This document shows positions 46,349 to 57,600 of a stretch of 64,000 bases of DNA, in pieces. How positions within the stretch are numbered: the stretch's first letter is position 1; every line of letters begins with the position of its first letter. Source of the stretch: Strongylocentrotus purpuratus. Its lineage: Eukaryota; Echinodermata; Echinoidea; Camarodonta; Strongylocentrotidae. Where the stretch lies: positions 1,180,501-1,244,500 of the forward strand of contig NW_022145549.1 of assembly GCF_000002235.5 (NCBI RefSeq). Direction: 5' to 3'. A program made the position numbers and the translations under genes. The notes beneath the pieces were generated by a model. It saw nothing but the letters and a program-made list of their open reading frames with translations, searched no databases and had not been told where the DNA came from.

Positions 46349-46519
46349 CGGAATGATTCCATCCACTTGTTACGAATAATAATGTATTTCAATAGTTAGA
46401 ATGTAAATTGCATCTATTACGTGTTGTTAGGCCGTTCAAGCCGGACATGACGTATGCAATTTGAATTCTGACTATTGGCATACATTCATTGGTAACAGGT
46501 GAATGAAAAAATTCGTATA
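46349..46519. mobile_element. Compact palindrome, family 12
   Basis: Arms pair through CACTTGTTACGAAT, ATAGTTAGAATG, AAATTGCAT and their inverses. Related single arms occur at 34448 and 35446. In intron 3 of the acetyltransferase gene. Confidence 0.75.
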
Positions 46520-46532
46520 TCACTGCAAATGT

Positions 46533-46660
46533 GTTGTGTAACGACTTTATACAAAAGTTGGGTGGTTCACTCCTTTCACAGGGGCTGTGTTAAGTTGTGT
46601 AAAAACAAATGACACAAGGGCTTTTATTACCACCCAATTGTCGTGTAAAGTCATTACACA
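46533..46660. mobile_element. Short foldback element
   Basis: TTGTGTAACGACTTTATAC and AAGTTGGGTGGT pair with ACCACCCAATT and GTGTAAAGTCATTACAC. Directly follows the family 12 palindrome. Confidence 0.7.
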
Positions 46661-46976
46661 TCGAATTTGAGTTAAAAGGCGCCTCTTAAAGGCATATGAA
46701 TACATTTGGTTACATTACCCCCCGAATGGCCCATTGCGTAATCGCGAGTCATTGTATTTCGCGGTTACCGTTTCGGTTTAGGATTACGAGTTTCTAATCG
46801 TCTCCTCGTACATCGGATGACTGGTGGCCATGGATAGACACTGAACTCATGCACCGTCTCATTGTAGCTAAATTCTAGTTTGTGGTATATTCACAATCCT
46901 GCCCCAAACCCAAAATCATATAGCTACTCGGACCCTCCGTATTAGGCTCAAACAAAAGAGAAGGAAATACACTTAC

Positions 46977-47017
46977 TTTAATAACCTTGTGCATGAGAGC
47001 AACGCCTAGTCCCATAC
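46977..47017 (-). CDS. Diamine acetyltransferase, exon 3 (acetyl-CoA loop)
   Basis: 41 nt, acceptor TTCTTCCTCAG, donor GTAAGT, phase 1 to 0. With the end of exon 2 it completes YRGMGLGVALMHKVIK, the R-x-x-G-x-G acetyl-CoA pyrophosphate-binding loop and following helix of GNAT enzymes. The motif is intact. Confidence 0.92.
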
Positions 47018-47279
47018 CTGAGGAAGAAAATAAAATAATAACAACTTCAAATTTCATTCAAAGACAAACACGAATCTAGAAAGATTAAGAGAATATTCCC
47101 TCATTAACCCCTTCAAAGTGAAAAAAAAAACTCTAGGGTCGATTCCAAATCGTTTCCTGAGAAATATATGTTAGGAGAAAGTTCGCCCCTCCTCCAAGAA
47201 AACTTTCGATCCGCCCCAGAGTATAATTGAGATAGCTCATAAATTAGTTTTCATCTATTCTTAAAATTAACCTACTCTG

Positions 47280-47535
47280 TGAACATGATGGCGAAGATTT
47301 TCGAAAAATTAACCTAAAGCAATTTCAATAGCCTTGTCCATCACACTTAATGTGCGAACAAAACATTTGTATTCATTTTTGTTCTCCATTTGCTATGTTT
47401 TTCTTATTTATAAATGTTTTTGAATGCCTTTTTTATATAATTGTATGTATGATGTAAACTCGCATTTTTAGTCTTTGGACTTTTTGACGAGATTGAATAA
47501 AACCTAATTTGAATTTGAATTTAAATTTGAACAAT
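47280..47535 (+). mobile_element. Probable LINE 3' end with (AATTTG)n tail
   Basis: ATTTTTAGTCTTTGGACTTT, then GAATAAAACCTAATTTGAAT, followed by a short tandem of AATTTGA looks like the 3' UTR and tail of a plus-strand non-LTR element. No ORF remains. In intron 2 of the acetyltransferase gene. Confidence 0.45.
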
Positions 47536-47671
47536 GACGCATTTATACGTAATCTGGACATAATTTCTATGGAATACAAAATGGTATTGAAATTGCCCTT
47601 AGAGTGATTTTTCGAAGGTCTTTGCGATCATATTAAGAAAGCTACTTTTTCAAGATTTTGAGGGATCTTAC

Positions 47672-47848
47672 CTCGGTACTCCCTCTCAACGAAGAGGTCT
47701 TCGAAGTAGAGCATCTTGCCGTTCCATGAGCAGAACCCGTAGAAGTATAGGGCGTATCCCACTAGTTCAGATGTCCCATCACCGAACAGCTTCTCCAGCA
47801 CGGCACACTGGAAGACTGGATCGGGGCCGAACCCGTCTCGGCGAAGAT
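47672..47848 (-). CDS. Diamine acetyltransferase, exon 2
   Basis: 177 nt, acceptor TTTTCAAATAG, donor GTAAGA, phase 1-1. It encodes DLRRDGFGPDPVFQCAVLEK, then SELVGYALYFYGFCSWNGKM, then LYFEDLFVEREYR. These match the SSAT segments read DGFG ... VGFAMYYFTYDPW ... LYLEDFFV. The LED/FED-F-V strand precedes the acetyl-CoA loop. A damaged copy of the first third of this exon lies 106 bp upstream (47954-48021). Confidence 0.93.
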
Positions 47849-47953
47849 CTATTTGAAAATAAAGAAAAGGAAACGGTGAATATTAAGGATTGCTTCAATT
47901 CTAATCTTGTTGCTCTGGATGTTATAGTAATGTTGTATGTGATGTTTTTGTTC

Positions 47954-48021
47954 AGGTACAGCTTCTCGAGCGCGGCGCAACGGAAGACGGGATCGAGATC
48001 GAAGCCCATCTCTGCGAAGAT
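47954..48021 (-). pseudogene. Truncated, frameshifted duplicate of exon 2
   Basis: About 68 bp match the start of exon 2, beginning directly after an AG preceded by a T-rich tract. It reads DLRRDG and then, after a 1-nt insertion, FDLDPVFRCAALEKLY. The rest of the exon and its donor are missing. If spliced in, it would shift the frame. It is the remnant of an exon or gene duplication, or possibly a non-productive alternative exon. Confidence 0.8.
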
Positions 48022-48439
48022 CTTTAAAAAAAAAAACAGAATGTTAAGAGAATGAATGATCATGACGATAAATGCTCAGAAAAAATGTGATGAAGAAAAT
48101 TATTTTTAAAACAGAAACTGGTAATCAGGGGCGGCGTGTAGTGAAGCCTTTGGGTGGATATGATGTCCAAAAATGGCGGCCATCCTTCCCCAGCGCGTCA
48201 TAATTCGCGTCTATTAATTAATTTCATGACAAACGGTGCGCTGTGTGTGCATACGTAATGAGCGATGAATGTTTTTTTCTGTGAGAAGCATGATTCAGAC
48301 TGTAGATCGTTTAGTAATCATAACCTTGCAATATTTTGTGGGCTATACCGTGACATATTCTTCATATGATTCTCTATATTTTACAGGACGTATCGAAGTC
48401 CCCACTCTCTTTGATAAGAAGGGCACCCCGAGTTTTACA

Positions 48440-48694
48440 CTTACTGAAGTTTATTCTCAAAAAGTTGAGTCCTTCAAGGCAGAACCGGGAGGTCGTGGGT
48501 TCGAACCCCGGTCGCGTCATACCAAAAGACGTTTAAAGATGGGAGTTGCTGCTACCTTGTTTGGCGTTCAACAATAAGGGATAGAGCAACGTCGATCTGG
48601 CGCTGCTCAGTGGCTGCTGGGCTCACGATCAATTGGGCAAAAAGAATTTCCATTTTCGGTTTAACTTAATACAACTTGGAGTGGACTTTAAAAG

Positions 48695-48738
<44 letters not shown>
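48440..48738 (+). mobile_element. tRNA-derived SINE with (TTA)n tail
   Basis: Contains a strong B box (GGGTTCGAACCCC), a body with GGGAGTTGCTGCTACCTTGT and a 3' tail of about 13 ATT units (48697-48738). The A box is not clear. In intron 1 of the acetyltransferase gene. Confidence 0.7.
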
Positions 48739-48740
<2 letters not shown>

Positions 48741-49490
48741 TCTATCAGTTATGCATGGTGCAGGATGAGAGTTGAGATGAAGACAAGGCGTGGGATGCCG
48801 AGTACTTCCTACTTGGCGGATATAGACTTTGGGAGGCCACCGTGGGCGTATCTGATGCTGAAAGGTGACAAATGGGTTTAATCCTCAATAGAAAAGTTCT
48901 CAATTTAATGAGGGCGCGCCGTCTTATCTTCGGAAGGTGATTAGATTCACTGCAGCGTCTAAGAAACTAGACAGACGGGATGAAGAACCTAGAAGGTGTC
49001 GCAACGACTAGTCAAAGTTGTGCTTCAGTAGGTCTATTGAAGTTTATAACTTAGTTTAGCGAACTCCAAGTGAAAAAAATCTTGAAAAACAAGTGTAGAC
49101 AAATAAGTCATTAACTCCAACACGAGCTAAGACGTTGCTTTAATGATTCTTGGAGTATTGTTGTGTTTCCTTTGGAGAAGTATATTACAACATCATTAAT
49201 ATTGAGTAGAATAGAGTTTTTTAACATGGAAATTTCCATGAGACATAAACAGACAAGTCTTCTCTTTCTAAATCTCTGAATAAGTTTGGGAAGAATATCT
49301 TGGTAGAAGTGTCTCCTGAAAAGAAATGTTCTTCGCATGCCCTCTTTTTTTAAATATGTCAAGAAAAAATGTGTGCGTGTAGTTCCATGTACCCATTTCT
49401 TTGTACAGTGCATACGATTGTTAGTAAGATTGAGTCAAATCCTTTTCATGTTGATCATTTCTAAACGTTTCAAAATGCAATCGCATGGCC

Positions 49491-50183
49491 AGGGTCCCGT
49501 CTTATATCGCTTGGTTCGAATCAATCGCAACTAGATATTAATCGCAACTTGTATCTTTTATTAAGGGGGTATCTCAGAGCGCCGAATGCTTGCGAACGTA
49601 GCGAATTTGGAGTTTCGTCAGGGTTCGTAAAATGTTGCAAAAGGTTTCAAGAAAGTTCGCAAACAGTTTTTCTTTGCGAATTTATTTTCCGCTAACAGTT
49701 ACAGGCGTTTGCAAAACAGTCGTAAGCGGTTGCAAAACAGTCGTAAGCCTTTGCAAACGGATGTAAGACGGTGTCGCTCTTTGTTTTCGATCGCCAGTTC
49801 TCTTTGATTCCCCAATGCTAGCGACCACGTTACCATATGATATCTTTATAAAAATCGACCCATCGAGTACCAGGAGTTAGCAAAAGGTCTCAAACGTTCA
49901 CAAATAGTGGCAAAGGATTGGCCAATAGTTGCCAACAAAACATGTCGCTAACATTTGCTTACAGTCGCTAATAGTCACCAACTGCCTTTCGCAAACACTT
50001 TTAGAAACATTCGCTCCAATGTTGCTAATTATCGCTAAAAGTAGCTGATTTTCGCCAACATTCGTCAGAAAAGTTGGCGAATCCAAATTCGCAACGTTCG
50101 TAAGCATTCACCGCTCAGTGAGATACTCCCTTAAGTACACAGTTGCGATTAATTTTAAGTTGCTATTGATTATACAGGCCCAG
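49491..50183. mobile_element. Family 9 palindrome interrupted by a TTAA MITE
   Basis: The outer parts (49491-49560 and 50135-50183) carry GGGTCCCGTCTTATA, AATCGCAACT, GTTGCGATTAA and TATACAGGCCC, i.e. the two halves of an element like 37623-37837. A 574-bp element splits it. Confidence 0.7.
49561..50134. mobile_element. TTAA MITE with 50-bp terminal inverted repeats, family 5
   Basis: Begins TTAAGGGGGTATCTCA and ends TGAGATACTCCCTTAA. The inverted termini continue through GAATGCTTGCGAACGT and GCGAATTTGGA. The interior is a loose array of TCGCAAACAGT-like units in both orientations (near 49690-49770 and 49880-50080). TTAA target use suggests a piggyBac-type origin. Confidence 0.85.
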
Positions 50184-50775
50184 TACTAAATTGTATCTTT
50201 GAATAATTTCTCGTAACATGTAAATATATATAGTAACTAGTAAGTGAGTTCCATGGGGTCTGGGATCTAGTACACAGGTGTTTTATGTACAGCATCGAAA
50301 CGATTATGACACATGAACTTATATCCGGCACCGTCATGATCTGTTGCCATGGGTACAGACATGTCCAAGTGCACTTAGCAACTTTTACTCTTTTTTTACC
50401 TGTCTGTACCGTCACTTCATTGTATAATTTGAGCGCATTGGATTCAACATAATGCCACTTCGTGATGGTTTTAGCACGAAGACGGTTTGGGGAACGGGGG
50501 AGGGGAGGGGGGGGGAAAGAAAAATCGAGTTCACTGAAAACTTTCTGGAAATAATAATGTTCACCTTTATACATTTTAAGAATTACGTTGGGGTAAGGCT
50601 TTGGTACGAACACAGGCCTACAGGAAGTCTCACCTCCCTGATATAAATGAAATTTGGGAGCTAGGAAGAGAAAGAAAGAAAGAAAAGAGAGTAGGTTAAT
50701 GGGCTTGCAGCTAGTGAATAAGTACAGAGAAAACGTGAAAATACAGTTTGGTCTTCTCATTTTTGGAGGAATCAA
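50170..50775 (-). other. 201-codon open frame, unrecognised
   Basis: The longest non-LINE frame outside simple repeats, in intron 1 and on the coding strand of the acetyltransferase gene. It begins in a serine/phenylalanine-rich stretch, passes a FSFPPPPLP run and ends inside the family 9 element. No domain recognised. Composition suggests a chance frame. Confidence 0.12.
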
Positions 50776-53039
50776 ATAATTTATGTGCCTGAAACCTGAA
50801 ATTATGTTTTACATGTAAACCGGACATGCTATAATTATGGAATTATTGGCACTGAGTCAAGGTCTTCCCTATCATGATGATAAGGGCACAGGCTATGATC
50901 GATCCGGATTGAGGAGTGATGGTTGATGATGTAACCTTTGACCTATACATTTCTCCTCATCTCCTAGCCAACACTCGTCCCTTTGTTGATATAGTCTCTT
51001 CTCGACTTCTCCCTCAAACAGCAAACCATTTTGCGAACTGTAATAACCATTATCCATTACATTGCACACTCGCCCTTGTATTGAACCTCACTCGAGCCCT
51101 CCAAGCCCACCCCGTCCCCCCCCCCCCCCACCTCTCTTCCCGACATCCCGACACATACCAAACCATTTTGCGAACTGTAATAACCATTATCCCTGACGTC
51201 CATTCCGACATTTCACATTTACTGGAGTTGACAGTCATAGCGTAGCGTGATCCCGCTAAAGGGACACTTGCTTTTATGGGGGGAGGGGGGCGATGAATGA
51301 AATATGAATGGGGGCTATCGATTAGGGGTGGAAAGCGGTTAGAGATGGGGTTACTATCTTAATTTCACGTTCCTTAATATGCACCTGCTAACCTCGCCCC
51401 CTCTCTTTCTATCCATTCGGTTAAATGGCAAACGTGCCGGTGCCTCTTACCCCCCCCCCCCCCCTCCCTGCAATGCCTTGGTTATCATCATCCCCTTCGG
51501 TCTAGGCTGACAGATAATCAATTAAATAGGCTTTGGAGATGACGGATTGCCATTCAAATCCAATAGGATTGGATAACTGATATGCTTGAGTACTGTCATT
51601 ATTCACGCAACCGTTCTGTTTACCTTGAGTGGCCACCAACAATTAAACAAAGAACTAGTACATGTATACATGCATTTTATAGCGTGTTTTTTCTTCAAAT
51701 GGACAACGCAAGGGCTGTAATTGTATTAATCTAAGGGAGAAAGATCTATATTTTGTATATCATGGGACGGGTACTTTGCTAGAATGGAAATAATGTGACA
51801 ACATATTTATTTGCGAGTATATACCGGTACATGCTGTGTGAAGAAGTCAAACGTGAGGGAAATTATATGCGTCAGAGCAAATTCAGGCAATTTACGCACA
51901 ATTTGGGTAATGATTTGCATTACATCATACTAACCTAGTAAAAAAAAATCATCCATTAGTGCAGATTACACTCTAAAGAAAATATAGGCTGGACCAGTAT
52001 TTCATACACTCTAATATTATTTGCACTTCATTAACTTTGTTACGATATGATTTTGATTTTTCTTATCATTTGCCTAAAAAAATGAAAATGATCGTATTTG
52101 TTTGGATTATAATCAATACATTTTGAATTTGAAGTTTGATAAACTTTAAGATCAATAACGTATTGGGGAAGCTCCCCCCCCCCCCCGGCCCCCTCAAAAG
52201 GCATACAATACATATCACTTATCACCAGCATTGCAACACTGATGAGAAATAAAAATGTCAAAATCGAAATTGAATGCGGATATTGGACCCATAATTGACA
52301 CGAAAGGAACCGATCATTCATTGCCTTGGAAGCATCCCTCATTAAAATGCCACAGGCCGGATGAAGCAAGGATTGAACACTTTTCATTTGATGTAGGTCG
52401 AGTCCAGGGTTGTCAGAGGGGAGGGGTGAACATTGTCAAATATTTTTGAACGTTTGTCACTTTATTTCCCCGAGGTATTAGTTTTTCTGTAATCTCAAAA
52501 CAAGCAACACAAGCAAGGTATGAAATTACCGTAGCTTTATAGGCACTCTCTGCTGCTGCTGCTGCTTCGAACCGCCAGGGCTACTCATAATTTATACATC
52601 TGCCATTTCCCGCCCTTCATCACGATGAATTGGATGATCGTGACTATTTTGTGTACTGTGTGTGGCTAACCCGAAATGACACATTCGGTCTTAAAGGTCA
52701 CAAACCCAATTTAACTGAAGGTCTGTCTTCGCATGATCAATCAAGAGATCACCTTCTTCATGACATGATCAATAATTAATCAAATCAATTATTTTGCGGT
52801 CCACCGTGTACACTATAGGTCTTGTGTAATACGCATTAGCTAATTATGTGTGGAACTGTTGATTCGCACCAGTTAAGAAATTACATCTGATGATGTTCTT
52901 TTGTGTCCGTGCTGAAATAATTTCAGTTGCGACTAATTTAATGGTTTAATGTATTCTTTTTTTAAACTCATTGACATAATCATTAACAAAACGGAATTTG
53001 ACAAAGTGTGAAGTACATGACGAGTTCACAAAGTAAATC
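50776..53039. other. Intronic stretch without recognised features
   Basis: Intron 1 of the acetyltransferase gene. A 39-bp block containing ACCATTTTGCGAACTGTAAT occurs twice (near 51026 and 51161). Otherwise only poly-C runs stand out. Confidence 0.4.
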
Positions 53040-53148
53040 CCCCCCCCCCCCCGCCAACAAGAACAAAAATCCCATATAATAAAATGCCCCTGTGTCCCCA
53101 GCAGCAAAATTAAACCCTAGAAGGACATACAAATGTGAGAAGCTTACG

Positions 53149-53185
<37 letters not shown>

Positions 53186-53720
53186 TCGTTCTCTCTTGTC
53201 AGGGCGAGTGGGTAAAAAGAAAGACACCCAACATTTTGAATGGTGTTAGTTTTTCCTCGGAATTTGCTTCGACCGTGTGCCCCCCCCCCCCCCCCTCCAG
53301 TCAGCCACAGATTCCTGGATCTACCACAGGCACAGGCAGCCGGTGCATCTACCGTGCACATTGACGACAGTGAAGCTGCATGTCATGTTCATGTCAGCTT
53401 CACATAGCCATACAAAAGAAAACGATTTACTGTTTTCTTTCTCAGCGTTCCATGACCTTGTTTTCCTTTTCCACCGTGAGAAGAACACACATGATTTTGT
53501 TGAATGATTTCTCAGACGGCCAATTTCAAATTTCACAGGCCCTCTGATGAACTTGACATTGATATGAAAACGACAGACCAAACGCAAATCTAGTTTCGAA
53601 ATTGAGGAAGAGGTCGTGAAAAACCAATCGCCCTTTCGATTCACCTATAAATCGAAAATGCCTGGGGGAGGGGGCGCCCCCCCCCCCCCCACTCAGAGGT
53701 CGGAATGACCGCATGCGTGT

Positions 53721-53846
53721 ACCACCGACTAATTCGTCCTTGTTTTCACGAAGTGACGGTAGTGAGAAAAAAAATTGCATTCACTTTGCGTTACGATTTT
53801 CCTCACTACCGTCACTTCGTGAAAACAAGGACGAATTAGTCGGTGG
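53721..53846. mobile_element. Palindromic element, family 6, copy 1
   Basis: Perfect arms of about 45 bp (outer CCACCGACTAATTCGTCC, inner TTTTCACGAAGTGACGGTAG) around a 35-bp loop with TTGCATTCACTTTGCGTTAC. Confidence 0.9.
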
Positions 53847-54060
53847 TTTTCACAGACTAATATCATTTTCACTGACAATTATATTGTCACCGACTATTTT
53901 CCAGGCCTATGATTGGTCAAATTTAGTCAGCACTGACATTTGTCGGCAGACAAATGTTGATGAATCGCCCCCCCCCCCCTGTATTTAATATTTAAAATAT
54001 CAATTCTTTTGATTTGAAAGACAAGATGACCTCACGCCATGGAGAACGACCGGAACACAC

Positions 54061-54380
54061 TTGTCGATTTGCAAGCAACAGCGTCTGACTCCGCGTCGGG
54101 AATCACTGTTCCAGAAAGTCGGGTTCTCCCTGTGCGGAGTATTACATGAAAGGAAAGCTATAGAAGCGGGGATTAGAGAGTCGATCTTAGCTCTAGAGAT
54201 CCGAGACAGGAAGCCTAATCTGCTGCTTTATGGGATTGAAAATGAGAGAAGGAAAAGTGAAAAGCTGCATCAAAGAGCAGGGCTTCACGGTATATGACGC
54301 GAATAAGACGATTCTTGTAAAACACGTAGGTATCCACGACGTCCGATACAGAATCAAGGAAACAATCGGCTCGGTGTAAA
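54061..54380 (+). pseudogene. Coding-like relic, possibly LINE ORF1
   Basis: 54061-54297 reads LEIRDRKPNLLLYGIENE. A second frame from 54239 reads REGKVKSCIKEQGFTVYDAN and LVKHVGIHDVRYRIKETIGS, then a stop at the edge of a foldback element. The RKxNLLxYGI block resembles the ORF1 start of some non-LTR elements. The two frames look like one protein broken by a frameshift. Identity uncertain. Confidence 0.35.
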
Positions 54381-54566
54381 AATGTCAGAGGTAAAGATGT
54401 CAGAGGTAAAAATGTCAGAGGTAAAAAAATCAGAGGTAAAATATCTGAGGTGAAAATGTCTGAGGTAAAAAAAAGTCAGGGGTAAAAATGTCAGAGTTAA
54501 ACATGTCGTTATTACCTCTGACATTATTACCTATGACATATTACCTCTGACATTTTTACCTGGCAC
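54372..54566. mobile_element. Foldback array of 15-bp units (GTCAGAGGTAAAAAT)
   Basis: Seven to eight forward units (54372-54500) are followed by three to four units in reverse orientation (54508-54560). The outer ends GGTGTAAAAATGTCAG and GACATTTTTACCTGGCACC are inverted. The whole could fold into a hairpin. Confidence 0.85.
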
Positions 54567-54825
54567 CAAACAATCAGACCCATCAAGAGCCCGATTTCAT
54601 CAGTGTGCATTTCAAGGGGATGTTCAACCTCGACCCTGTCCTCAGAAAATATCAACAAACTCAGCAAAAGAAAATTAGGAGATCAGGAGAAATCCTGGGT
54701 CTGCTTCCGATTTGTCACTGGCAAAGTGTAACTGGCAGACCAGAACCTATCATATCCAAGTATAGATGTCTGTCGGGCCCCCACTGCTGCACGTGGCTAC
54801 TGGGGCTGGTTTAAAAGGGCCCAAA

Positions 54826-55350
54826 ATACATTTGATTAAACGAACGAGATGCCACTCGAAACCAGTTTTACCTAAATGCATGAATGACGCAAAGCACTGA
54901 ATATGGGCCAATGCCAGACAATTTTTCTGCTGCATAGGGATGACCAGGCGCCAAGAATTGGGGCCGTAACCTATTTTGTCGGCACAGACCCAGCTACAGG
55001 TATCACTCAAAACCGATTTTGAATGCTTGGGTTAATCTGACAGACTTCGTCGGAAATCGTCATGACAGACCGTTTTTTCTTGCTGCTTAGGGCCCGCCAG
55101 TCACCGAAGGAGGGGGTGGCAAATAGCCCATGAAAAAAACTAACGAGGTGCCAGTTGTAACCAATTTTGAGTTAATGCATGAATGCCACAATGCACTGAA
55201 TAGCTTCACCATGCACCAGACGCCAAAATTGTGGTCCAAAGACCCATTATTGTAGCCTTGACCAAAGTAAAATAGGCCTATTCTAGGTACAGGTACCACT
55301 GAAAACCGATTTGGAATGATCGGGTTCATCTTACAGAATAAGGAAATCAT
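54826..55350. repeat. Diverged tandem duplication (about 295-bp period)
   Basis: 54826-55061 and 55125-55350 share ordered blocks: AACGAG(G/A)TGCCA, ATGCATGAATG, GCACTGAATA, GTA(C/T)CACT and AAAACCGATTT. Noncoding. Confidence 0.75.
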
Positions 55351-56085
55351 CAGAATATTGACACATTTCTTGTTGATTTCCTAAAATTGTTCTATGCGAG
55401 GAATGTAGGAGCATTTTTTGATACATTTTCCATTGTCGTGCAGGTTAATATTACAGCTCGATTACCATCCCTACCCTGCTTCTCTTGACAGCTTCGCCCA
55501 GACTTTCGGGCGGGACTATCTCTGAATAATTCGATACGACTAGATCACTACACTGCATCAATGATCCAAACTTGTAGGTCCAACTATTGGTTAAATACTT
55601 TCAAATTTGGGTCGAAAGAAATTGCAAGCTAACACTACAAATTCTGGATCAGATTAGAGACGGAGAGAGATTTTTTTCTTTTCACCTTTTCCCCTTCACC
55701 TTTTACCTTTCAAATAAAGGCCTTTTATCGTGGACGTATCATGTTTATTTAGGGCAATGAATGGTATGAACAGTATACTTTGTGCACGGGGACTGTCTGC
55801 GGCGCTCATTTTCTTTTCTTTGTGTTACCATCAGGTGAATCTGATTTAGTTTGTGTACTTACAAGCTAAAGATTATTTTTTTGCCGGTTCCATCCTCGAT
55901 CAGCATTGTCCACACTCTATCAAAGTTCACTGTCTATGCCCTCCAGGTCCAATTAATTTGCCACAATTATGGATTTTGGCTGCGAATGTTAATCTCGATG
56001 ACTGCATGACGAGAATCCCCCATCATTTGAAAATTGTGTATTATGGTGTTATCTTTTCAAATTCATGTTTTGATATCATTAAAGC

Positions 56086-56880
56086 TTAAAGATAAGCTTG
56101 AGTTCCGACAGGGATAGAAAATATGTTCTCTCATAATCCAACAAGTCTTAAACTAAATTTTCAAGATTACAAATAAATGAAGTGTGCCAAACGATTTTGG
56201 TCGAAAATGTATAGAGGCTGAGTAATGAGCATATAGAAAGATAGAGCTGTAAGGAAATCAAGGTAAGTAGGCCCGAGGCCATTTGCTTAAAGAGAAGGCT
56301 GAGTTCTGGGAAGAGGTGAAAAATAATTTGTGAGCGTTATCATTCTTATTATGCAAGTGTGGAAGAACATCAGATAAGACATGTTCCCTGAAAAGCATGG
56401 CTCTTCAAATGCCTTCATGTTCTAAATATGTCATGTAACATCGTAAAACTCGGGGGTAGGATTTTTACGCCACGTGTTCGTGTAGTCCCATATACATCTT
56501 TCTGTGTACAGTGTTTGTAACTTTACCAAGACTTAGCCAAATTTCTTATCATTTTGATGATTCCAGAACCTTGCAATACACACAAATTCTTATATGCTAG
56601 ATGATCAACCTTTTCTGGTCGATTCCACACCGTTTCTTTCACAATGCAATCGCATGACCAGAACTCAACTTCATCTTTAACGCAGGTCACTATGTGCACA
56701 TGAGAGTTGTGGTTTTTATTGAAGATAATTTCCACCAGTTTTTTTGTGAGTTTTTTTGTTATTTTAATGGTTCAAAGTCAATCAATCTTCTGCAGGATAA
56801 ATAATCCAGAATGAATTATCGTCATGTTCTCTCGGCATATAACTCCCATGCCCGAGCTCAAGATTAGCATTTCTAGTCAG
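56086..56880. mobile_element. Foldback-family repeat split by a TTAA element
   Basis: 56086-56286 and 56681-56880 correspond to consecutive parts of the repeat at 41378-42105. The 394-bp TTAA-flanked element sits between them. Confidence 0.75.
56287..56680. mobile_element. TTAA-flanked foldback MITE, family 4, nested copy
   Basis: TTAAAGAGAAGGCTGAGTTC at the left is inverted as GAACTCAACTTCATCTTTAA at the right, with TTAA on each side. The uninterrupted equivalent at 41599 has a single TTAC. Confidence 0.88.
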
Positions 56881-56920
56881 ACCTGGTGATGAACAGGAAT
56901 ACAACAAACTTAAACAAACC

Positions 56921-57028
56921 AAATCGTCCGTGTTTTCACGAAGTGACGGTAGTGAGGAAAATCGTAACGCAAAGTGAATGCAATTTTTTTTTTCACTACC
57001 GTCACTTCGTGAAAACAGCGACGAAATG
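56921..57028. mobile_element. Palindromic element, family 6, copy 2 (loop reversed)
   Basis: The same inner arms (TTTTCACGAAGTGACGGTAG and its inverse) around the reverse complement of the copy 1 loop. The outer arm segment is shorter and diverged. Confidence 0.88.
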
Positions 57029-57207
57029 CTAAATATATATTGCATAACGGGGCGCCCCCCCCCCCCCCCCCCACTATTTCCCCCAAACCTCCATCGTTAA
57101 GCTCGGGTCAGCGGGACAAGACTACTTTTACAGGGGCGTATCTGACTCCGGGTGGGTGACCTGGACTAAAAAGTTTCTAACTCAAGACAAATTCCTGGGG
57201 TGTTCTT

Positions 57208-57598
57208 TTAAAGGTAAAGTCGAGTTCTGGCCATGCGACTTCACTATGAAAAGGAACTGTCTAGAACTTAGAAGCGATCGGAAAAGGTTGACCATGTATA
57301 AGTTTTGGTGAATAATAATATTACGTGGTTTTGGGAAATTTGCCCAGTTTTGCTAAAAACTAAAAGTCACATGCATAGAAATATGAATATAAGACTACAC
57401 AAACATGTGGCATAAGGTTGAGGTCCACAACCTGTAGATGTTACTTGTCATATTTTGAATGTGGGGGGGGGGGGATTTGAAGAGCCATCCTTCTTAATAT
57501 GACTTGGTTACACGATATTCTTCCACTCTAACATTAAAAGAACTCACCAATTATTATTTACCTTCCCAGAACTCCACTTTCTCTTTAAAGTTAAAGTC
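57208..57598. mobile_element. TTAA-flanked foldback MITE, family 4, copy 3
   Basis: Starts TTAAAGGTAAAGTCGAGTTC and ends GAACTCCACTTTCTCTTTAA. Shares the CATGCGACTTCACTATGAAA block with the other members. Confidence 0.85.
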
Positions 57599-57600
57599 GA

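Noticed and set aside
48480..48530. Possible tRNA gene from the strong B box
   Set aside because: No acceptor stem or A box at the right distance. The body and (TTA)n tail show a SINE.
53321..53988. Frames of 76-107 codons on both strands
   Set aside because: They span poly-C runs and the family 6 palindrome. The shared peptide at 56782-57045 is the same palindrome.
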